Below, one piece after another: positions 12,320 through 24,851 of a stretch of 64,000 nt of DNA (its first letter is position 1; each line of letters starts with the position of its first letter). The stretch comes from Ichthyophthirius multifiliis (Eukaryota; Ciliophora; Oligohymenophorea; Hymenostomatida): the NCBI RefSeq assembly GCF_000220395.1, contig NW_004086064.1, forward strand, positions 74,501-138,500, in the 5' to 3' direction. Position numbers and translations under genes: made by a program. The notes beneath the pieces are model-generated. The model saw only the letters and a list, made by a program, of their open reading frames with translations, ran no database searches and had not been told where the DNA came from.

Positions 12320-14709
12320 ATGATTAAATACAAAAATCAAACTAAAAAGACAGTATTTTAATACAAACAACTACCGAGCAATCAAATGATTTAATAAAGT
12401 TTCCAACAAATAAAAAAAATTAACGATTTTTCAAAATTTCTTATGTTAATCGTCCTTAAACATCAGCAGCTAATTACTTTAAATTAAATAAATAACCAGA
12501 TTCTTTTGTTGATGAATAATTATATGTTACATTGAATGATGAAGATAATTAATATTTTAAGACATCAGAAACTTATAGAAAATCTACAAAAAGACCTTTT
12601 ATATCAGCAAAGAAATTTCTAGGTTAATCTTAATTTTCTGAAGAATACTAAACTAAATTAGCAACTAATATTAAATCTATTTAATATCTTAAAGATAGAT
12701 TAGATAATGCTTTAGAGTAAGTTGATAATGATAATTTTAAATAAGAAGAATAATAAGAGAATAATAATTCAAAAGATGAATTAAAAATTGAGAATGGTGT
12801 TTATAGTAAATAAATATATTTTAAAAAGATTTTAAATATTATTTGATTTCTATATATTAAAATATACTATTTCTATTTTAATTTTTTTTTTTTTTTTATG
12901 AAAGAAATTGATACACCAATATTATAAATCTAGTTATAAAAATTCTCCTTTAAATATTATAAAATTACTATTAAAAATTAACAATAACCTTTGTATATAC
13001 GTAAATTGAATAAAATTTATTTATTTTTTATAAAATAAAAATAGTCTTAAACAAATTAGAAGGACCGAAAAAATATAATTTAAAAGCTGTTTTAAATACA
13101 GAAAATTAAAATCCAAATATTTTTAATAGTAATTTAGTTTATGATAATAGATAAGTGATTAGGTTTACAGAATTTTCATAAAATAGTTTTTTTAATTCTG
13201 TATATCTTTATATATGTTTAAGTTGTGATAAGACAATAAAATTATTATTAAATATAAAATATGGTGGAAATACAATAAAAAAAACATAAAAAAGTTAACA
13301 TTAAGCAACTTCTTTTAGTAAAATAAAAAATCTTGAATTATAATATAATTATGTTGATGATAAGATTTTAAATGAGCAAATATGTATTTTTTATGTTTTT
13401 TATTTTTATTAGTAAATAAAATAGAACTTATATTAATAAAAAGAAAATTGAAATTGTAAAATAATTCTCATGCATTAGAATATGTTAAACATAATAAAAA
13501 ACTAATAAAATATAAAATTGATTATAATTAAAAACATTAAGCTCATAATGAACATTTTCAAAACGTATTGTAAAACAAAAAATATATTGAACACGAAAAA
13601 AAAAACTTTCTAGTTAATAGATTAATGCTTAAAGAAAAAAAAGAATAATTAATAAAATTTTTAAAATTTAAAATTAAATGCATTTAGGTTGGAATAAATT
13701 TTATACAGTTTGGATTTAAATAAGTTAACTTATTTAGTTAATTAAAAAAATTAATTTTATTTTAAAAGTATTATATTTATTTTTTTAATAATTTTTTCAA
13801 ACACTAAATTTATTTAAAATTATATAAAAGAGAAACTTATATTAAAAGTATGCTTAGCTTTATGATGAATTTCTATAAAGAAAAGGTTTAAGGACTTTAA
13901 AATAAAATTTACCCGATTTTAAGAATTATTAAATAAAAAGTGCTTTATCTAAATCAAAAATGTAAAATTCATATTAATATTTATCATTTTTTTTTTTAAG
14001 GATAATAAACGCATATTCTAATTATATAATAAAGAAAACTAATAATAAAATGAAAAAATAAATCGTTTATTTTTTTAAAAATTTTAAAGATTTAAAAATA
14101 CTTTATTCTAAATTAATTGAAAAAAAAGAACTAGGTATTTGATAAAAAATTAAATATATATATTTATTTTTATAAAAGCAATAAAAGTTGAAAACAAATG
14201 GTTATCTTATTGCTAATTAAATAAAATAACATTTAGAAGACATAAAAATATAATTTAATTAATAATACGATATAATTTTTAATTAAATATATTGATAATG
14301 CAATTAATTGTAATAATTATATAAAATATTTTTAATAAATATTAATTAATTTTATTAAGATTTATTAGAAAATAATAATGATAATTATATTATTTTGTAA
14401 TAATAAAAAAGATTAAAATAAATATAAAAACATGACATTTAATTAATATCTGAGTTAATATTATAATATTTTTAATAAAAATTGAAAAATTGGAAAGTTG
14501 AATTTGTAAAATATAGAAAATTAAAAAACCATTATTAAAGATAAAAAGTAAAAAATAAAATAAAAATAAAATATATTTAAAAAAAAAGTAATTAATAATG
14601 TAAGAAATGATGAATAGTAATACATTAAATAGTAATCAATAATAAATCAAAAATTTTACTAAAAATGATTAATAGTATTTAAAATTTTAAAATATTTCAT
14701 AATAAAAGT

Positions 14710-14757
<48 letters not shown>

Positions 14758-14932
14758 TGTTTAAAGTTAATTACTTTCATAAATATAAATTTATAATAAT
14801 TATAATTTTGCTGAAATTTTATTAGAATGTCCTTTTTTATTTAATAAAATACTGGATAAAGATTTATAAGAAATAGTTTAAAAATATATTTTTTAGAAGA
14901 AATTATTACCAGAATATTTATTATAAAAATGA
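12320..14932 (+). CDS. Hypothetical multi-exon protein with poly-Gln tract
   Basis: Not recognised. The 5' half splices cleanly: exons 12320-12352, 12379-12805, 12905-13000, 13045-13383 and 13413 onward (introns 26, 99, 44, 29 nt). It gives a charged, mostly helical protein (SYVNRPQTSAANYFKLNKQ, KSTKRPFISAKKFLGQ). From about 13413 it continues as lysine-rich helix (LALEYV-type segments, LSFMMNFYKEKVQGLQNKI) to about 13950. The stretch from 13950 to 14700 has several competing frames and could not be resolved. The last part is clearly coding again: the (TAA)n tract gives poly-Gln, then YNNYNFAEILLECPFLFNK and a TGA at 14930-14932. It is convergent with the next gene, with 7 bp between stop codons of the ancestral reading. 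The gene is real in my view; its product is unknown. Confidence 0.55.
14711..14753 (+). repeat. (TAA)n microsatellite read as poly-Gln
   Basis: About 14 perfect TAA triplets. In the downstream-confirmed frame each TAA is Gln, giving a Gln run followed by NVQSQLLSQIQIYNNYNF. Confidence 0.8.
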
Positions 14933-15045
14933 AAAAAAATCATTTTATTTCTTACACATAAGTATAAGGTTTACATAAATGATTAATTATAATAATTTTT
15001 TTTAGTTATATATTGTTTTATGATTTATTTATTTTTTTTGTTTCT

Positions 15046-15623
15046 TATATGTAATCAAAGTTTAACAATCTTCTTCCTTTATTATCATTTAATTCTAAAC
15101 TATAATTTTTTTTTTCATTATTATTATTGAAACTGTTTTCATGTTTTTCTAAACTATTTTACTTATTTTTTAAATTACTTTATTTTTTTATAGATGTATT
15201 TATTTATTTTCCATTTATATTTTCATCTCTTATTATAAAATTATCTTTTTTTTCTAATAATATTTAAATAGTTTTTTTTATTAATAATGTATCATTTTAT
15301 TAAAAACTTTATTCCATTTTATTTATTTTGGTATATGTAATCAAAGTTTAACAATCTTCTTCCTTTATTATCATTTAATTCTAAACTATAATTTTTTTTT
15401 TCATTATTATTATTGAAACTGTTTTCATGTTTTTCTAAACTATTTTACTTATTTTTTAAATTACTTTATTTTTTTATAGATGTATTTATTTATTTTCCAT
15501 TTATATTTTCATCTCTTATTATAAAATTATCTTTTTTTTCTAATAAATATTTAAAGCCATAGTTTTTTTTTATTAATAATGTATCATTTTATTAAAAACT
15601 TTATTCCATTTTATTTATTTTGG
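15046..15623. repeat. Near-identical tandem duplication, 286 bp + 292 bp
   Basis: Unit A is 15046-15331 and unit B is 15332-15623. They are almost identical and differ by a small cluster of insertions near 15265/15550 (6 bp in total). The duplicated segment is the C-terminal coding region of the cNMP-binding gene. Because 286 is not a multiple of three, the second unit is read out of frame. The duplication looks recent. Confidence 0.92.
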
Positions 15624-18600
15624 GAATATATTTATTTGACTAATAATACTAATTTTAATGTTATGATCTTTAAATAATATCTCTATTATTCTAAATTTAA
15701 AATGAATTCAATTATTAATCAAAAAGAGCCGATGTCGATAAAAAATTAGTTTTTTATTTTTTCAAATCAATTTTTTAGTTTTATAAATAAGAACTAACAT
15801 AAAACTCTCCCGTTAAAGAGTTAGAAGTATCCGACTTTTCTTCGAAATCATTAAGTTTAATAAGCTATTTATTCATATAATACTTCGTATTATCTTAAGC
15901 AACATGAAATACGTTATAGTTTTTTTTTTAATAGTACATTTTCTAAATTTAATCTTGTTTTGCTTGTTGCCTTCTTTGTATTATTTCATCGAATTTATTA
16001 TTAATTTAATTATCTTTTTTATATGAATATTTTAATTCTTCTAATTAATTTTCAAATCTCTTTTTTACTAAAAATAAAAAAATTGCTTAACTTTTTTTTT
16101 TTTTTATGTACATTTATTTTGCTTTTTCTTTTTTAAAAATAATTTTAAGTTATGATATGCTATTCTTCCAGTTTATGAAGGGTTTTAAATAATATCTTGC
16201 ATATTCTTTATATTTTATCTTGCATTTACCTACATATTATATACTTAATCTCTCCATTTTTCCCTTTAATAAACCCTATCTTTGAAAAATTAATTTAATT
16301 CTTTAATTTCAACCATTAGTTTAAAGAAGTCTTTTTTTTTTGCAACATATATCTTCGAATTAACTCTTTTTTAAATAATAATAATAATTATATATATATA
16401 ATATTTATATACTTTGCAATTACAGTATGTTTCCTTTTTCTATTCATTAAAATATCATCTTCTCCAAAATACTCTTTTTCTCCAATAATTCCAACACATA
16501 TATTAATTAATTATTAATCTTTTTAATTTCCATAATTGCTTGCATATTTTCTATGGAATTCAACTTCTCCTTTTTTTTTTTTTTTTTTAAATGAAACTAG
16601 AAATTATAATAAAAATTATAATTACCTTTTTTAATTAGGAATATATTATCAGTTTCATCGCCTTCATTATATAGTCTTTCTTAAGCCTAAATATGTCTTT
16701 TGGTGAAAGAATAGGTTATTTTAGACATTTTTTCTGTTGATAATTCAATAGAAATAGTTGAAGACATAAATTTAACTTTTTATCTTAATTTCTTTTATTC
16801 CAATTCCATAAGAATTTATTAATAATCAGTTACATTAAGCACTCCGAAATATGTGTTTTCTGAACAAACAATAGTAGCGGCTCTAGGTTTCTTATTTAAA
16901 ATACCTAATTCACCAAAAACTAATCCTGATCCTATAAATAATAAATAAAAAAAATATTAAATTTTTTATATGGATTAAAAGTCTTTTGTATTGATTTAAT
17001 TATTAATAATAAATCTGGTTTTTTAAAAGAGTTTTTATTATATATAAAATTTTGAATTTTAATTAAAAAATCATAATATTAATTATAATTTGAATATTTT
17101 TATTTATTAATATATTATTTAAAATTATAAAAACCTAATGTAATAGCATGATGGTATCTAAAAGTATTTTTTTCATAAAAATGAGCTGCATTTTCCAAAA
17201 TTTGCAAGTCTAATTTTGGTATTGTTTTTTTTAATTCTTCATTTTTTAAAGTATAGAGTTAATTAGCTTATTTTCCTCCCAACATAATATTATTATTTTA
17301 TTTGATTAATTATCTTTTATCATAACATTAATAATAATAATATGATTGTTTATAAGGAGAATTTTTTTATTAATTATTACTTTATTAAAAGTCAGAGATA
17401 ATATTACTTTAAATAAGATTAGAACTGGAAGAAGAGTCATTTTCAAAAATAAGCTAATTTGCTAAAAATTAAGAATTTTCATATTTACTACTTATTGAAT
17501 TAGCCTAAGAAAGTTATTTTTATTAATTTTTTGAATTAAGTCTTTATGAATTATAATAATTTTAATAATTAAGAGATTTTAACTTATCTATTTCTTTAAT
17601 TTTAAATTTTTGATGTTTTATTTCTTCTGTCTATTTATCTATTTAATTTTATTTAATTGAGAAATCGAAATTTAATTTGTTATGTATTTATTAGTTTATT
17701 TCTTTTTGAATAATAAAACCTTTGTATAATGTTTTTATAAAAAGCAAAACTATTTTTATTATTTTTATTCTTCTCTAAAATTATTTAAAGATAAGAATTT
17801 TTCTGAAATTTAAATTGAATTTTATATTTATTTTTTTATCGTTTTTATTTAATTATTATTTTGGTAATTATAGTGTTTATTAGTCTTTTATTTTTTGTTT
17901 AATAAGAATGCAAACTTCTCCTAAAAATTTTATGAATTTTATTATATAAAATATGTAAATAAAAAAACCTTTTATTAAAATATAAAATTTATCAGGAATA
18001 TCTCCTTCGTAAAACACAATTCCTCCCTTTTTTACATATTTAAATTTCATTATTTTACATAGAGTTTAATGAATATTATTTTAAACGAAAGATTTTTTCT
18101 ATAATAATTTTTTAAAAAAAATCATTTCTGAAGTAGCCTTTTAAAGTATATTTAAATCTTCACTATTTCTAAAAGAATATAAATAAATATTTTTTATTAA
18201 AAGTACCTTTATTCACTCTTTTTATATACTAATATCCTTAAAGCTTTATCAGCAATTGTATCTAATTTTAAAGTACTTTTATCTTTAGATACTTTTTAAA
18301 GTTTTTCTTATAACTTTTAATCGATAATTTTTTAATCAACTTCAGGTTTTAAAGATGACATTTTTCTTGATCTCATAGCAAAGTTGTTCTAAAAAGATTA
18401 ATATAAAATATTATTATGGTTTGAAGAATCTAATGTTATATTAATTCTGGAAGAAATATTTAAATGGTCCTAATCAAGTTTAAATGCAAAAGCTTTTCTT
18501 TTTTCTTAACTTTAATTTAATTCTAATATATTTATTTAATTTTAATTATTTTAAATATTATTAGAATTTTTTTTATTTAATTTATTTTTTAGCTGTTATT

Positions 18601-18972
18601 CTTTGATTGTATCTGCTAACTTTTTAGGTTATGTCATCTTTTACATAATATTAATTATTCGAACTTTTTTCTACAAAAAATTATTAAAATATTGTGCTTT
18701 TTCTGAAATATCTTATGATTATTTATATTTTTCAAATAAGCTTTTTGGTTGAATTAAATTATTTTATTATTCTTCTGTTTCGACAGGAATTTTTTTATAT
18801 TTATTAGATTAAACATTTTTGAGAGTTTAAAATAGATTTTCACTCTCTTCAACTTGATATAAATCTATTTCATTCGAATCTTCTCTATTTTAATTTTTTT
18901 TTTTATGATTATTGTTTTTTTCAATTTTTTTTTTTTTTAGTACTTTAATTTTAAGGAATTATAAATGCTCAT
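15292..18972 (-). CDS. Protein with two cyclic-nucleotide-binding domains
   Basis: Confident exons: 18944-18972, 18207-18884, 17969-18168, 17135-17920, 16626-16931, 16413-16569, then 16365 downward; the final exon starts at 16067. Domain 1 starts KKGGIVFYEGDIPDKFYI, is interrupted by a ~250-residue Asn/Gln/Lys-rich insertion, and ends with the phosphate-binding cassette FGELGILNKKPRAATIV, including the key Glu and Arg. Domain 2 (LYNEGDETDNIFLIKKGEV, FGEDDILMNRKRKHTVIA) has KRKHT in place of PRAAT and lacks the canonical Arg, so it may not bind nucleotide. Family role: cAMP/cGMP sensing, as in PKA regulatory subunits and many ciliate cNBD proteins; no kinase or channel segment is seen. The junction near 16068-16091 misses by one base. 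Translation runs through repeat unit B and stops at TGA 15292-15294 in unit A; the older tail (to 14940) is now out of frame. Confidence 0.8.
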
Positions 18973-21684
18973 GTTTTATAATTTTATTATATAAATAAAT
19001 AAAAACGTTTATTAAAAAAAATTAAAATTTATTAAAAAATATTATAAAAAAAAAAAAAAAAAGTAAATATATTAAAAGCAATAATACCTAAAAACATCAT
19101 TCATTAATACAATCCATAGTTTTATATATAATCAAAAAGTATTTTTATTAAAATCTATTTCAAAAAAAAAACGAATAAAATTATCCTCCTTAAAATAGAT
19201 TTTCTAAAACTATTGATAATATTTTTTTATTTTAATTAAAATTATAACAAACAATTCAAATTCATTAGAGTTAATATATTATCTTACTAAATTATTTTAT
19301 AGTCTTAAATTAATTAAATTTCTTTCTTTTTTTATTTTAATAATATAATATAATATCAATTAATTTTTATAAAAAATAAAATTGTATAATAAATATAATT
19401 ATTATCTGCCTCAAAAAAAATAATAGTCTTTAATTTATTTCAACTATATTTTTCTTTATATTTTATTTTTTAGCCGTTTATTTAAAAAAACAAAAAAACT
19501 AATCAATATATATTTTTAAAAGTTTGTGATTAACATTATATAAATATAATATGTAAGGATTTGAAAAGAAATCCATATTTGAATTTCTATGTATTTTTTT
19601 AAAAAATTATATAATATATATTCATTCTAATTAATAATTATTTATAAGGAATAGTATTTTTGGTTATATAATAATGAATTTTTCAAATTAGTTATAAATT
19701 TAGTAGAATTCTGTTTTATATTTAATATTATTTATATAATTATATGTATTTATTATTGATTTTATAATACTTTTTTTTCAATATATATTTCATATTCGAA
19801 AGTTCAGTTTTTTATAAAATATAATATATATTTGATCAATGGGATTTAGATAAAAAAAATAACAAACAATATTTAATAAATATATTGCTTAAAAGGATTT
19901 GGATTTTTGTATTGTTAATTTAACATAAAAAATTATTGATTAGGAAAATATTTTTTCATATATTTTTCAATTTAAGACTAACTAATTGTCCAATCCTTCC
20001 CATAAAAATAATATATTTTAAACATTCTGCTTGTAATCAATTAAAACTATTAAATTTTGGTATATATATATTATTTTTTTTTGATTATTTTATATAGCTT
20101 TATTATAATATAAATATTATTTTTTTAATTTAAAATATAATCAATATATTGATTGATAAAATTAAATAGAATGTTTTAGTTAATTTTTCTTATAAAATTA
20201 CTACTATTTTAAAAACTTATGAGATTTATTATATGTATTTTTTTAAAAAAATTGATTTTAAAAGTTTAATTAAAAGCATTTTAATTCATTTTTAAACAGT
20301 TTATTTAATTACTTCAGGAAATTAGGTGCTTTTAATATAGACAGCCTCTTTTATATTTATATATTTTAGTGAGTAAATATGGATATTCTATAATATGTTT
20401 ATAAAGAATATATGAAATATATATTTATCCTTCGTATAAGTAATTAAATTATAATAATATTTCTTATTAATTGGAATTTAGAAATTCACTCATATTAACT
20501 TTATCTCATATTTTTTTGTTAATTAAATTGTAAATTGCTATAATTGTTAGTTTTTTTTTGTCAAACTTTTTATTCCTTAGTATTTTTTTTTTAGAATATA
20601 TAAATAAATTTTGTATGTATTTAAGATAGTTGTATAATATCTATTTTTTAAAAATTACATACTAATGCATGCATAAAATGTTATAATTTTAATAAAAAAT
20701 GACTCTTCATAATATTAATTAGTCATAAATAAAATTAAGGAGGGTATCCTCTGTATAAATATGTAAACTGAACTTCTTCTAAAAGCTTAATTTACTTAAA
20801 ACCTTTTTAATTCTATATTGTATTTTAATCTATATTAAAAAAACAATATTAATAAAAGCTAATTTTTTTTTAAAAAAAAAGTATATACTATAAATTCACA
20901 AGAAATTAAAAAAAAATATTCAAAACATATAAAATAAATAAATAAATACATATCATATTTGATATTAAATAATTTTTAATTGTTTTCTATCTCAAAAAAA
21001 ATCATTAATTTTAATAAATAATTATTATTTAAATAATTTTTTGGAAGATATTCAAATTTAAACTATTCCGTATTTAAATAATATTTGTCATATAGTAAAA
21101 TTTCATTTCAAAAATTAAACAAAACAAAAAATTTAAATAAAAAAAAAAAATTAAAAAAAAACTAAAAATAAAATATAATTACTGAAAAATAAATTTAAAA
21201 ATGATTATTGCTCTGAATATTAATATTTATAATACACTGTTATAACTCAAGCTAATTAAATTATTAAAGGAATCAAAAATTTATTGAATAGTCTATCAAA
21301 CTAGGTAATCATTTACGAATTCAGAATAATATTATGTTTATTAACTATTCTAAATATAAATAAAAATATTTTTTAAAAGTTATGAGCTCTTATGATTCTT
21401 TTATATTTTCGATTTTTTAATTTTTTTAAATTTCTAATAATTATCTTCGAAAAAAATGCCACTTATAAAATATTCCACATACGAAAGAAATAAGATGTTA
21501 TTTTAATTTAAAAAAAAAATAGTCATAAACCCAATATTTTTTTAAAAAAATATTTGCGTATATTTAAAATTTATTAAAATTAATAAAATAATATTTTTAT
21601 TTATTTAAATTTTTTTATTTTTTTAATTAAGATACCTTCTTCCCCCCTTTAAAATATTTTTATTAAAAGGATTTACGGTATATT

Positions 21685-21715
<31 letters not shown>

Positions 21716-21765
21716 ATGACATTGACTTATATAAAAAAAGATAAAACAACAAAAAATAAGCATAT
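18973..21765. other. Gene-poor region, 2.8 kb
   Basis: No ORF that reads well in the ciliate code on either strand. Several short GC-richer patches stand out against the A/T background: around 19980-20040, 20315-20350, and 20735-20760, where GGAGGGTATCCTC forms a small perfect hairpin. They might be non-coding RNA genes or decayed exons. Confidence 0.4.
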
Positions 21766-24001
21766 TCACTTTTTTTAAACTAGGCCCTTAGCTTTTGGAA
21801 AGTTTTCTTCTTCATTAGCCAAAGTAGTATTTTTCTTTCCACTTTGGGGTCTTTTAGAGGTGCTTTACATTTTAGAGGTTGGTCTTTTTTTGGTACTTTT
21901 TTTCTACATTTTTTTGCCTTCTCTTTGTTCAACTTCTTCTACTCTAACAATTCCATCATCAGTATACATGTAAAACATATTAGGATGTCCTTCTTTTTCT
22001 AATTCAAGAATTTCTTTAACATCCTGTTATTCATATTCATTATCTTAGGCTTGTTATTTAATTTTTAACATGTTTCCAGATAATTCAAAATTAGGAAAAG
22101 TCCAATTATCTAAATCTTATCTAAACATAGCTTTGGTTTATAATCTTTTAATTTCTTTTTCAGGTATAAAATACTACAAAATAAGATTTTTCAATTTTAG
22201 TTCTTTCTATAAAGCCCTATGCCTTACTTATAATTCTTCTATTTCTTAAGCATAGAATTCTTCTAACTCCCCATTTTCACTTTCTATTTGTTTTAACCTT
22301 ATAATTAAATCTTTTATTCTTTTAGTTTTATCATCTACTTCTTCTTTACTATTTTTATACCTGCGATCCATTTCCATTGCCATTTCTTCATTTTTTCGAA
22401 TTTCTTAAGCCATTTTTTGCTATTCATTTCTCGTTTCTTATATTTTTTATTATGCACGGATTAACTCTCTTTCCTTTTCTAGGGCTTATTACATTATTTA
22501 GTCTCCTTATATAACTTTTTCTTCCATTTTTTGTATTTTCTTTAATAATTTCTCTCTTTCTTCTTGAATATGTTATTCTTTTTCTTCTTTTTCCTTCAAC
22601 TATTAAATTAATTTCATTTTTTAGTGTTCTTATAGTTTCTTATCTTCTTCTATATTTTTTATTTCATCTTTTATTTTTTTCTCGAATTCTTATTTATCTT
22701 AATTTAACTTATCTTAAATACTTTAAATTGTTTCATCATCATTTACATGTATAACTTTTTCTACCTGAAATAAATATAATTAAATTATTATTTATAATAA
22801 AATATTAATACTTGAATAATTTCTGCTTCAATTTAAGTATTACTATCAACAGATTAAGCTAATTATTATTTAAGTCTATTTATTTCATCTTAAAATTATC
22901 TAATCATTGCATCCTTAGGATCCTCATTAATTTTTGGTTTATTTTAAATCGATTTAGCTCTATGAGCATATCTTAAAGTACTTATTGTTTCATCATAATT
23001 ATAATCAGCAGGGCCTTTTAAAAAAAAGTAAATAAATAAATTAACAAAGAAATATTACCAACATTAGCAACCATAACAGTTTTAGTATTACCACCAAGCG
23101 AATCTTACAAGAGTCTAGTTAGTTTAGAATCTCTATAAGGAATATGAGTAGATTTAGGATCAATAAGAGAAGAAATGACATTACCTAAAGTAGTTAAACT
23201 TTAATTAATATTAATAGCTTCTTTCAATCTACTTCCAGTTGCTTAAGTTTTATTCTACCTTTCTGAACCTGCAAGATCTACCAAATTAAGCTTACCTACT
23301 CTAATATGGCTTTCTCCACTATCAGTTTAGTCACATCTTTCAACAGTAATAGAAAAAATAGAATGAGATCTAGATGAATCTTGGTTCATTTATGTTGCCC
23401 CTACTGATCTATTCTCTCCTCCTTACATTAATTTTTCATTCATTTCTTATGGATCTTAAATCATAAATGTGGAAAGATCCTTTACGTAAATTCCACTACC
23501 TGGTTTTTCCCTCAGTTCGAGTTTTTTAATATTCTTTTGTAGTAAATCACGTATTTCTTCATTATATAGTTCCAAATAACTAACTCTGACTAAAAATTAG
23601 ACATTAGGAGTACCTTTTATTACCTTGAATATATGCTCAAATGTACGAGGAATTATACCTCTTTAATCTTTAGGGTTATCTTTTCCTTCCATTGTATGTG
23701 TTTTACCTGTACCTGTTTATCCATAAGCAAATATTGTGCCGTTATAACCTTCCAAAACACTTTCTACTATAGGATAGGCAGTTCTCATATATACTAATTC
23801 TTATTTTACATCGGGTTCAAATGTATTATCAAATGTAAAAGTTTTTTGAGGCTCTGATGGATCTCCTTTAGGGTTGATTACTTGCATTTCTCCTCGGTTT
23901 TGATTTACAAATACTATCTGTTTACGATCTTCATCAAGTTCTTTTTTACTTAATGGACGACAACGTACTACGACTTTAACGCATTCTTAACTTTTTGACA
24001 T
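21766..24001 (-). CDS. Kinesin-2 heavy chain (KIF3/FLA10-type motor)
   Basis: Plus-end microtubule motor for anterograde intraflagellar transport. Exons 23059-24001, 22812-23014, 21766-22764 (introns 44 and 47 nt); 2145 nt, 714 residues. The motor domain (about residues 8-340) has [18 protein letters not shown] (P-loop), [11 protein letters not shown] (switch I) and [20 protein letters not shown] (switch II). The wording QxKTxATGxRLKEAxxINxSL is typical of kinesin-2. A long charged coiled coil follows (about 380-590), then the conserved tail start [10 protein letters not shown] and a basic Ser/Thr/Lys C-terminus. The start ATG ([16 protein letters not shown]) fits the family. Tetrahymena has two such genes, Kin1 and Kin2; which one this is cannot be told here. 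Confidence 0.95.
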
Positions 24002-24851
24002 TTCTAATTTTTTTGTTTTAAAATATATTTTTATTTTGACTTTTTAAAATAATTTCCTTTATTATTATTTTTTTATTTTAAATAGTTATTTTGATTTATG
24101 TAAGATATTGTATTTTTTAGAAATTATATATAGTTATAAAGTTATAATGAAAATAATTTTTTGTTTATATTTAATGGATAATAAATATTTTAGTTCTCAT
24201 ATATATATTCAAATAGAAGTTATTTTTTCATATTTATTGTATTAATATATTTTTTGTATTATTTTAAAGTAATATAAAAAAAATATTACTATTAAACATA
24301 GTTTAAGATGGAAGGAATTATGAGAAGTGTATAACAATTATATAGTTAAAAAATTATAAATGACTTCATAATTAGTTAAAAATAATGTTATTTTTTTATT
24401 TAAAATATATTTTAGTGAGAAATTTAAAAAATATTAAATGCTAATATTTAATAAAGAATACATATTGAATATGTTTATTATTTTAAAATTTTATTTGCTA
24501 AAAATAAATAATGTTTTTTTAAAAAAAATTAATTAAACTTTTTGAAATTTTATTTATTTTTAAAAAAAGTTTTGTCTTTCATATTTTTTTAAAGATTATT
24601 ATACAATTTTTTTTTTTTATATTATTATACATTATTATAATTTTTTTTTTAATTCAAATGTAATCAATAAAAAAAAACATAATATTATTTTTATAAAATA
24701 CAATTTAAATAAACTAATATAATCATTTAAATACAAATAAATAATAATGATTATTTATAATTAGAATAATAAAAACCATTTATAGTTAAATAAATCTAAA
24801 ACTTCCAGATAGAATTTAAAAAGTGTTTAAAATTTAAGTTTATGTGAAATT
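24002..24851. other. Intergenic between divergent kinesin and N/Q-rich gene
   Basis: Shared upstream region of two divergently transcribed genes. A purine-rich patch near 24303-24340 (AAGATGGAAGGAATTATGAG) is richer in G than its surroundings; otherwise only A/T sequence. Confidence 0.5.
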
